A stretch of DNA of 46,028 nucleotides, from contig JAIPMN010001998.1 of the NCBI GenBank assembly GCA_020650975.1, forward strand, positions 1 to 46,028. The letters run 5' to 3'. Positions 26,301 to 38,400 of the stretch are shown here, in pieces. The notes under the pieces were generated by a model, which was not told the origin of the DNA, did no database searches, and was given only the letters and a program-made list of their open reading frames with translations. The DNA is from Apostichopus californicus. Lineage: Eukaryota > Echinodermata > Holothuroidea > Aspidochirotida > Stichopodidae. The position numbers and the translations under genes are program-made. Position 1 is the stretch's first letter. Each line of letters opens with the position of its first letter.

Positions 26301-29300
26301 CGGGCGGGTATCCGGATACCCCGTGCAAACACTATTTGAAAACAGTACACACAATAACATGGTTATATGCTAAACTAATAAAGCTTTGGTTGACACAATC
26401 AGATTGAGCACCAAAATGTTTTGTTTTGTATTATTTGTGTTCATTTTCAATTTTGGTGGAAAATTTGGAAGGACTACCAAGTTTTTTGCAGGACTACCAA
26501 ATCTTTGAAAATCTTTGAAACTGGTAGTCCTTCGGACAACCTTCTCAAATTCCTGAAAATCCAACACTGCCTATGTATGTTTTTATTTAAGGTGAAGACT
26601 AGCCCTGGATGTATCAGGCCTAAATTTTTATTTCCCACCTCACACCACTCAGAAATAACGTTTTTCAGAGGTTAAGTATTGCCAGCACATGTATGGAGCT
26701 AAAGCTACTTAGACTGCACTCACAGGAAAGTTTGTCCTCACAAATTATTTGTAGATCTGTCAGGTACTGTACATTTCAAGCCAGGAAGTTCTCATGTGTC
26801 TACCAATCTATGAAGAACGTAACTTCTGTGCATTTTTCATGATGTCTATGAGATGACAGATCACCGTGCCATCGTATTTCATATTGCATCAATGACAAAT
26901 CTACAACAGACCATCATCCATTGTCACTTTTAACGGTCAATATGCACGCAACAGACCATCACCTTATTGTCGCTTTTAACAGTCATATTCTAATGCTACC
27001 ATGTATATTTTCATGTAAAAGTGTATCACACCCATAGGCGTAGGAGGCGGGGGAGCCAAAAATTGTTTGTGAAAATTCAGGCAATTTGCTGAGAATTTTT
27101 CGGGCACCTACTGAAAGAAAAATAATTTGCAATGTGTTTTTCAATGATTAAATTTATATTATTATGATCATTATTATTGTAACGACTTCTCCAATCATTA
27201 TAACAAATATAGAAGGGTAAAAACACGGAAAATGATTGTATGTTATTGGCATGCGATGTAATAACCGATGAATGCCTATATGATATGCACATTAAGATGT
27301 TGAATGAAAAATTTTGGTTATATTTTTGGGCAAGTCGTTACAGCCCCCNNCCCCCAAAAAATCAAATTAGGGTCCTACGCCTATGATCACACCTAACCTT
27401 ATCAGTGATAATCATAACCTGATCATTTTTCATCCAAAGGCAGCATGGACCTTACGTACACATGTTCACAATTTCTTTTCCTTGGACCACAGTTGCTAAC
27501 TACCTTACAGTAGTACATTAATTAAGTCAACTATATAGTCAATGCTACGTCAACATTAACTCTACAACTCTATATGAAATGCTAAAGTCTTAACACATTT
27601 ATACCTGAACAGTTCTACTACTAGCAGTTACTACAGTATATAAACAAAGTGGGCACCTTATTACCTACTGTACACACAATTTTTTTTTTTTCTCTTTCCA
27701 CTCAGCCTGAAATCCTTCTTTTCATTTCTGTGTTGGAATCTATATGAACTTTCCCTGTAGATTGATCTTTAGTACAAAAGTACTGTGTAGTATTAAATAT
27801 GCCAACTGCTGAACTGTTCACCCTAGGTGACTTCAGGCATGCTTCAAAGTGAATGACTTGCACACAAGTTTGTAAGCCAACCCAGGACTAGTAAAACACA
27901 CTAAGTTCTGACAGTGCTGCCAATATTGCACAATAGCCTGTTAACATAATCCCACTATGCTGCCACTGAACTGTGACAAGCACCCTACAGCAGGCCATAA
28001 GGTCAAGGTTTCTCCTGCATAGGTCAAACAGCATGCAGGCAATTCTGGCAGATGTAGAGTACAATGTACATACATGTATAGCATGGACAAGTAATGATGT
28101 ACACACACAAGTCACAGCCAAGAGTCAATGGTGTAAAGAAGTTTTGTGAATGCTCAGATGTTGTGTACACAAACACACTCCATCAGGTTGGTAACTCTAT
28201 TGTGCAGAACCCTTTCAAGAAAGGAATACTGAAAACTATGTCTTGTGTGTTGTAAACGCTATATGTACTGTAGCAGTCTACAATGTGTGGTGTAGAAGGA
28301 ACTAGCGTAGAAGAACAATTCCTTAAAATCTAAACCAAGGGGCAGTAGAATAAAGAAAGGAACAGGACTGCCCTTCTTTACCTTTTCTTTATTTAAATAT
28401 ATTCTAATGTTTTCTGCATAGTTGCTTGATCTCAGGACATGCTATAAAGAAACTCAAACACACGGTAGACATTGTGTGTGCATTGGTGAGCAAGTACAAT
28501 TTAAACTGGCAATCTCAGGTACATGTGTTTACGATACAATGGGGGAGGGGGAATTTGCTGGGAGCTCTCTCCATACCAAATACTTCATAAAATCAATTTC
28601 ATACTACAAAGGTACTTTGGTTCACAGCCACAAAACAGAGATATATTGTGTTGAATCGAGTCAAATCAAGTCGAAATTAAGTTGAATGTTTTCATTTACT
28701 TGATCTTTCCTCTTTCCTCTTTTGTGCCTCATCTGTTATGATAATCAAAGACATGTCTCTCAATCATGATCATAAAGTTTCCATTTTAAACACTATTAGC
28801 TCAACCCCTGCGAATTTCGAAATACTTGGCTTTCTTTGATTGGTGATTACTTGTTTCGAGTTTCAGAAAACATTAATTTGGGAAACTTCCCCTCGCACAT
28901 TATTCTAGATCAGATGTGATCATTTATTTTCTCACTGATTAAAATTGGGCATGGATTAATCCATGGCTAGATAAAGTAAACATGCTTTTGGGAGATTTCA
29001 TGTTTCTTTTTATAGCCTGCAGCCAATTAAACAGACTGAGTGACTACTGGCCAAAAATTACGGGCAAAGTACCATTTCCTTACGTTTTCAGCACGCAGAT
29101 CGGCAATGCATGGTTCTTTGGGGGATTTTTTTTTAAAGAATTTCAGAACACGTTGCATGTTAGATTTGAATTCTGTTCAAGATTGGATTTTGGGGGCAAT
29201 ATCTAGCAGCAATGTAGAAAGTAAGAGGAAAAATTGATATACGTTGCGAGTCCAGATCCAAAATAAGGAGTCACTATTCGGCTCCCAAGCAGGGTCTTGT

Positions 29301-29349
29301 TCGCTGACTTCTAAGGCCTACTGTAAGAGATGAATTATGCACCAAAGCC

Positions 29350-29405
<56 letters not shown>

Positions 29406-32400
29406 TGGCATCCTTCAAGATATATATGTACTGTACAGTAGTTTTCTTCATCAAAAACCTGCAAATGTTAGATCATGACAGAAATGATTTACAGTAACCT
29501 CACCCAAACACACACACACACATACATACTGTACACACACACATGTAAATTTTACTGTACCACTAAATGCCATACACATTTCAAAGTTGTATTGCATAGA
29601 ACACATAGTTATTTTGAACGGGATACTTTTATACAGCACCATCAATCTTAAAATGTTATCACTTTTCTTGGGGTAAGATAATTGATAATGTGCTACTGTG
29701 CATAATATCTAGAGGAGTATACTACATAATACAAACATTGCCTTACATTTGGATCAGGAATCATGTGTCCTTGACAATTCTTTCGATTGAATTTCAGGGA
29801 ATAATTCATCCAATATGGCATTTGAAGCAAAATGTTATGCAAAATAGCCAAATTGATACATTGATACAATTGTGGGAAAACGTACGGCGGTTTTCTGTAC
29901 AAAGGAACCCCGGACAAATTCAGAGCCTTCACAAATTGATTGGCAAATGCGAACATTCGATTTATTCCCTCTTCTTCCCAACAACTATCTATTGCCAAAC
30001 AGTTATTCTCTGCTGAAGACCTATAACTGGAACTCGAACAGAGCAACTGTTATTACATACTTTTACTGTACATGTTTTCCACCCAATGACTACAATTGTT
30101 GCATACAGGCTAATACCTGATGCAATTAATGTTAATAACACCTGCCCCTATACATCACGTTAGAACAGCACTGTGCCAACCACATCTACACAGACATCAA
30201 ATAACAACCATGAAAACTACCCCACCGCCTGTAAATTACATCGAGCCGCTAATCAACAGCAATGTCAGCCACCCATCCACTAAATCTTTACCTTGTGTAA
30301 TTCTAAATTAACTTCTGTCTATTGTCGTGACAGTGTAAGAGATATTTTTCCAACAGCAAAGAGGGAGGGGGGAGGGAGATTGCTGATTGTGGAAATAAGT
30401 CAACCGTTCACTCACCAATGAAGCATGTTGTATTTGATGGTGGAGATTCACAACTTGACAAGCAGTATCAAGTACTCCAAACACATTGAAGAAGAAGCTG
30501 ATAACTAAGAAGTTGTAACTTATAGCCAAATTTGTCACTATTTGTACAGGGCACAAAATTTTGTATGTTAAATACAGTATCTGGACATGCCTACAGGCTG
30601 CTGGTGGTCTAAAAGTATAAGACTAAACAGTGGTACTACCGTATGGTACAACTATAACTGAAGCAATGTGTGGATGGAAAGACCTACCTGACCAGTCAAA
30701 TTTGTCTGTGCCAAAGAGTGCATGACATATGATAGGATAATTGCCTATTTTCTTGTAAGTAGAGATATAAACAGATGAGGAAGCAAACTGTTTAACCCTT
30801 GCTTTGGGACAGAATTTCAAGGCTTGATTTTATTTTTAGTTTTTTTAGTTTTCTTATGCAGGGATTAAGGTGGATCAAACTATATGTATATAAATGGCTA
30901 CTACATACCACTTGACAGTTTCCAGACAGGTTACATTCAATCAACTAATGTACTGTACAGTAGGTACAGTGGCTCTGTGAGAAGCTAGCTGTACTGTTAC
31001 ACGACTGCAGAATGATCAAGAAAGTCAACCCTGGATAACACACGTAATTGTTTTTCAAAGGAAGTCTAAAGTTTGGGTAACTGCATAGATCAAGAAAGGT
31101 AGTTGAACCAGCTGTCAGAATTGGAATTACTCACATTGAGATTGCAACTGATCAAACATAGTACTGTACCAGTAGGGATATCATGTCAACGTAAAGCTGT
31201 ATAAATTTTCTAAAGGAAATCTGAAACTACAAGTTTTAGCTAGTACCGATTCTAATACTGCATGATTATGATGACAAACGGTTTAAACTGTCAACATGAC
31301 TCACTTCCTATCTCCTGCAAACAGTGCATATTATTCATATTCACATTCAGGCAGCCAATCAGTCATTACTTAATACAATTAACTGTACTGCACTCCATCA
31401 TTTGATATTAGCTCAACTTAGTATTTAAAGAAAGCTAATCAAACTGCACTGCTATATGACTTTTGGGTTGCTTATCAAAAGACGTCACACACTGGATCAT
31501 GCAAAAAGCTGGCTCGAGAGGCTATTACCGGGAACCAGGGACTAGTCCCTGTTGTACAGGTATGTTGGAACAGGTGCACTTCTTTGGAGAAAAAAAAAAC
31601 TACAGGGTAAATCATACTTACAGTATTCTTCCCCATTGGATAAAGACAAATATTGACACCAAATCCTATCACTGATCTTTGCCCTTCCAAAATCTGGATC
31701 CAACTAAACATACTGTACAACATACATACAGTTTATACTGTATGGAACTGCAACATCAACTGTTCTACAAAGTCCATGGTGAACAATACAGTACTGAGTA
31801 CACTGTTAATGATATCTGAGTGTCAAGTGCAAAACAAAACTACTTGTACTGTACATGTGCCTAATAATTTATCAACTATTGGAACAGGTACAGTACATTA
31901 TCCTAACTCACAATGCATGCATACATAGCCTGGAAACATGTTCAGATTAAATTCCTGTATTAAAATCATATGCACCACATAGGTGTGTTTTTTATGGTTT
32001 TTAGCCCATGTATCATGCAGAGGTAAATTAATCATACAACAAACCTGTTTCAAGCTATTTCTCTAAGGTATTTTAAATGGACTTCACAGTCATGTGAAAT
32101 TAGAACATAAAGGGTGCCAAGTTACTGTTACTGTACATGTGTGATGTATGGCTTTGTGTCATGATAGCCTGCATTTAAGAGTACAAACAGTAGCTGGATC
32201 TTGTCAACACTGTAAAGGAAGGTATACAGTACAGTAATACTACTGAACAGACACAAATGTGGCTACAGTCATTCTCATTAAAGGAGAGCTCTGCAAACCC
32301 AACCACCATCATTAAAGGGTGACCACAGACACAAAATTTAATGTTACTGTGTTGTGGACCGTTGAAAGACACAGGTTTACGATACAGGTTCTTTCTACAG

Positions 32401-35400
32401 TTTACAGAGTTAGGTAAAGAGGGAGTGACATAAAATTATCACTTTTTACCATACAGTACAGATCGTACACACTGTACCTGTAGACTTACAGTACAGTAGC
32501 TGACACTGTGTACAGTAAAGGTAAATTGGATTTTTTGTAAGTGTTCGACCGATTATATACAGTATATGATAATCGGTTTTACCGATTACCGTTTAGTTCC
32601 TGTGACAATCGGGCCAATGCCAATAACTGATTATTTCATCATTTTCGTGGAACTGGCCTAAAGTATGATTTAGTGTTATGCATGATTACCAACTTCTAGG
32701 CCAATATAATCAAATGAACGACTTAACATTTCACAGTAATGAATAGCGTTGAATTGAATGATCTACATTTTTCTCCCATTGTGGTTGTGGTGAATCCAAA
32801 ACGCGGGAAAATACAATCCTTTATGTGGAAAGTAATAATCGGTTCCGAATAATCGTTAGCGCAATGGATTTTGCTGATGCCGATTATTTAACGATTGTCT
32901 GAAAATCGGCCCGATGCCGATTATCTAACCGATTATCGGTCGTTTGTGAAATTTTCAGGGACTGATACTAAGGTGCTAATGATCGTCTGACATTCTCCTC
33001 TGTACTGTAATAATGTTATATAATGTAATATAATGTACACACTTGTGTAGGCGTATACCTGTACTTGTAGTGCAAAATATTATGCAGGTTACTGTCAGGT
33101 GGCCTATAGTACAGTGCTAAATCCAGGATATTTATTGGTAACTTTAGTTCTAGGGTAGTGACTGCAGAGTAAATCTACAGTAAGCTATAACAACTACTGA
33201 AAGACCATTACACAACAGTTACAGTAGTTTGTACAGTAATGTAAACCAATATTACCGCAATTGATGACAAGGAAATACATGTACTGTACTGTATTGTACT
33301 GTACATATGCATGTTCAACTTGTTTACAATATTTTCATCCAGGGCAAACTTCTCAATGCTCGTCATGGCGTCCTGAGACGACCAGATTTCTGTTTGGACA
33401 ACCAAAATCAACATACATCAAATTCACATTGCATTGTAACTGAGTACTCTCAAATACTGTAGGGAAGTTGTAAAATGTTAAATTGGTAATTTGGTATCAT
33501 TCATAATGCTGATGTTCTATTCACCAAACCTACACATCTCTCCTACAGTGTACTGTACAAACAGTATTGGTCAATGTTATTTTGCTACACTTTTATGGAC
33601 AACCAGAAAAAATCCTTCAAACTTAGCCCTGTTATCACACAAAGGCACCACATGGTAAAGGTAAACATTCGGAGTGCTAACATCAATCGACAAATGGCTA
33701 CACCAGTCCCAGAATTCAAAAATTATCTAGGGGGGCTTTTTTTGACTAAAAAAGTGTCCCTGCATGACTGTGCGAGGGTTTTTGTTTATTTTTGCGACTG
33801 TTTTATAGTAACATGTTAAATGACATTGTAACTACCTGCAGACTGCATTCACAAAATATTCACTTCTAAAAGAACACAATTAACCCAATTGATCAACACT
33901 TTCAATTTGTATTTTAAAACTTGCTTAGGCATATACTATACAGTAGGTTGGTATGCGTGAGTCCTAAGCCTATGCAGTACCTCCCTGCAACTCTGAGCTG
34001 CTACTCGATTAGCCCGACTTCATACATTTTCCCAATGATTTATCTTGTGTTTTAGATGCAGTATTTCACTATTACTCCATTACATTGCCTAAATCAAAGC
34101 GATCTTTAACGCAATGAAAATCTAAGGTTTTCCAATCGCTGGCGGCAAACAAATAATTTCAACCATATTTTAAAGAATCTTGGTTAAAAGGATTGTCTGG
34201 TGGCCCAAAGAAGCTACCTTAAAAAATGATAAATAATTTTCCAAACATGTTGTCAAAGTATGAGAACGCTAATGCTGCGTTTGACAGAGAAAAGATTTTT
34301 TAATCGTTAAGGATGGACACTTCCAAAATGGTTTGAACAGTACAGCACGTGACGTCAACTAGGCTAATGCATGATTGCGACATAACCCACGCTCCGTACA
34401 GTACCTACAGTATAATCACAACAAAAACCACGTTTGTATACAGATTAATTTCTTCCTTAATTTTTGGTGAAATTTCTTATAAATTAGATATGTTTTCAAA
34501 AACTCCTTAATCCGCCATATATGTAGTAGATCGGTGGTTTTGTTGTCTTTGTGTAACACAAGATAAGTTTCAACAGCAGACTCTTCGTTGTTTATACATC
34601 GCGCTATCCAGCTCCAGCGCGAAGAATGTTCGCATGTGTAGGCTACTCTAACGTTTACAATCGGACAGTTCTGCGAAGCCTAAGCTTCTCGGTACTACAT
34701 TCTGCTCTGACATCGATTCCACCAAGTTTCATCTTTCGGTGTTCCGAATGCTTTTCAAGTTTCTTTTTACTGTAAATTTGATCCGTGAATTTTATTTCAG
34801 CGATTTCGAAGAACAGTTTATGAACTGTGGTTTGAGTGTGAGAGTATATTTTGTGCAACGCTATACGTATACCAACTGGGCATGGTACAGTAGGATATAC
34901 ACTCGCGATATGTAGGCCTACGTTATATTATAATAGGCAATCACATGTGCGTTTACACGTGAGAGTGTATTGCTGTGGAAATGGGAGTTCTACCTTTGAG
35001 TTGCCTGTTTAGCCTATTTGCCAGCACTACGTCAATCACCATATTGAAGCGTTCGAACAAACAGTACTTTTGGTGAGAAACTGGTGAATTTGAAAACCAG
35101 ATTTCTACAAGAAGAAGACGTCGAATGGGGACAAATTTTACATGGTTAGAAAGAGAAAAAAAATAACTAAAAGGACAATATATCAAAATCTTCCACCAGA
35201 CAATTCCTTTAAGTAAATAAAGGTAAATAACAAGGGAAGAACATATGTCAAAAGTAATTATACACGGACCCCTTTGATGTTACTGGGGCGATTTTTCTTA
35301 TATTTTAATTTTTTTGGGGGGGGGGAAATTTTTCGAGGGCTCTTTTTAGCGCTCACAAGGGTGAATCGCCCGTCGCCCCTGTGTATTTCCGACGCTGACC

Positions 35401-38400
35401 AGTCCACTTCAAAGAAACTAGTAAAATCTTCAGCTAAGTTAGTTATTGGGGGGGGGGTCTCACATGACCACTGACCTACATTACTATGACTATCATCCAC
35501 ATCATCACACTTTTAAATCAAATCACAAAATGGTTAGGATCAAGAGTTTCATGTGACTTCCCAGCCCTTCTACTGTACCTCTTTAGGCCATAATAACCTG
35601 TGACCCAAAATTTTGTGTACAACTTTAATGACCCAGCATATCTGCTGATCACTATGAACATGTATGATTAAAATGAAACATACTGTAAACCCTACAGAAG
35701 AGCAAGCTGTTATGAACTCTTTGACTAAAAATGCCCTTTGACCTAAAACTTTTAATTTTAACTTAAATGACCCAGCATCTGCTGATCACTATAAGCAAGT
35801 CTGAACAAATAATACAAACACTTGGAGCAGGCTTTCACAAAAACTTTCCCCATTTGACCTATTTAAAACTAAACAACCTCTGACCCAAAGATTAAGTCCA
35901 AATGTAATGGCCCAACGTCTGCTGGTCACGATGACAGTTTAGTTAAAGTCAAACATAAACCCTAGGAAGAGTAGGTTTTTGCAGGATTGATCCCAAATGA
36001 CCATTGACCTACTAGTTTTGAATGCATCTGTTATCCCTTAATACTGTATGTACAGTAGGTTACAACTTCACCAAGTTTGGTAAAAAATTAAGCAAAGGAC
36101 AAGAGGGCAGTAACCTTTCAACAATTGCTGATGAACAGACAGACACACGTTGCCATGCCAATTGCTCAATGATCCAAAAATTACATGAAGAAACCGTCAG
36201 GATCGTGTTTGCATGCACACTGACAATTCCAATGGTTTCATAACCTGTAAGTGTGCATCTCTACTGCCTTACTAGACAAACCTATCAGTAAAAATGTCAC
36301 ATGTGTGATTGCACAATTCTTAGACACATTTGCCGTGGGTACATTTGCCTAATATTTCAATCATTCACATTCAGCAATGGAAGATAGGCCAATTATATGA
36401 CACTCTGCCACTATACTACAGTGTACAGTACTTGCACCAGGCCTTCTTTCCGTGGGGGCTCTTTGATCCAACCTGTGGGTTTCACTGCTGTGCAGCAATA
36501 AGGCTAGAGCTCTAGGGGGTCATGGATATTTTCAGGTACGTCAGGAAATTGGTAGTAAAAAAATCAGTTTATCACTCATTGTCAAATATACATGTCTGTT
36601 GTAAAATAATGCATACATTTTCTATGGAACTCTGGTTCGGGGCAGTTTAACTAAATTTTAAAGTACGGCAGGGTCCTAAAACATGTTAGACCGTATTACT
36701 GTACAGTAGCTGCCTAGGATACAGTCATGTTAATAAGCGGATGCACCCACTGAGAGTATCTGACTGAATGGTTTGGTTCCCGTCACACGTTTAAGCTAAA
36801 CATGAAATGACGAAATACACCATACACCTGTAATTACGTAGAACCCAGTGCCAAAAAAATATCATGCTACTGTATACAGTATATAGTTTGAACCATGTAA
36901 AAAGCTTCAGTATTCTAAGTCAATGGCTTCATCAGCCTAAAACAACAGGCTTATTATTGTACAATACGGTAGAACCGTCCCTTTCAATACACTGTCCAGG
37001 CTACTGTAGGCAATGTTTAGGGTATGTGGTGATTTGTCTTCTAGGAGAAATGTTGTCATTTCAAACTACAGAACATACAGTAGCAATAACAGCACCACAT
37101 AATATCAGCTCACTATTAACACTAACAGGTTAGCAGTAACAGCACCATCACTGAATATCAGCTCACCATTAACACTAACATGGTTTTAAGGTACAGCAGT
37201 GTACAGTATGTACACATGACCTTAAGTATTGTGCATTTGTCATGTGATTCCTTTGTCTGCTGACTTTAACGTACAGTACTTGTATACTTTCCCTTTTGAT
37301 GAGTTTAATACGACAATGACGACGACACAATTTGACCAAGAACCTGTGGGGATTTCCCCAACATGATTGTTGTTGTGCTAAGATCTCCAGATTAGGACTA
37401 CTGTACCACTGTACTGTAGGGCGATAAACTTGGCCATCCATACAGTACAGTATGTACAGTACGCAGTCTTGTGGTTGATCCGTTTTATCTATGGACTAAG
37501 CATGAAATATAATTTTGGTTTGTTTATTTAATGAACTATTATTTTTTCCTGTTATTTCTTCTTCTTTTTTTGGAGGGGAGTGGGGAGGAGTGTTATGACA
37601 GGGAGACTGGCAAGTCACAGTTCCTAACTTGATACTGTACATCTACAGTAGGCTATTAAACAATGTGGCAAATCCATTTCCAAAAAAGAAAATGCCTCAC
37701 AATTTTTCAATCATATTAATTTCAGCATACGATTCTGTAAGCCAATCGACAACTTTAGACCTTGCTTGGTAACGATGTTAAAGTCACATTGTAAGAGATT
37801 GACAAGATTACAATCGGCTGGTGTAGCTCTCATTCCCAAGGATTTCTTTCTTTCTCTTTTATTCCAATGGTAGGTTACTGTATGTGACAAGAATCAGGAA
37901 GATAAAAATAATTCACACTGTACATTGAAGACTGGTTGAAAGCTTATCTCAATATGCTGGTCTCAAGGCTCGAGGTAAATTACTGTATAACTGGGTCCAT
38001 CGCTACTCTAAGTGGGTCATCATTATGGCAATTTAGGCTTCAATTTCCCTTGTTTATTTGACTCTTAAATGGGATACATTAGGCTACCTCCATTACAATA
38101 CCATCAAATTTCTCATAGAATTGATAGCGTTGCAGTACACTGGATCAACGGTTGGGTGGAGGTGGAGTGTAGGGTTGGTGGGAGGGTCGGGAGTAATCAG
38201 AGTACTATAGTTGTGATGGGAATGGCATAAAACATTTGCCCCCATACCGTAATTATCCATCCAGGAGCAAAACATATCAACAAACGGTAGCAACCAGTTC
38301 CTTCTTACGATCAGTCCCCTGGGTACCCATTCACTACTCAACAAACCCAAGGGCCCTGTACATAATGTACCATACAATCATTACATGTCATGCAACTTTC

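Noticed and set aside
29690..30046. ORFs over 100 codons open on both strands at the same place
   Set aside because: No recognisable domain, no codon-like pattern and no splice context. Complementary open frames are plausible by chance in this composition; a protein search would be needed to revive it.
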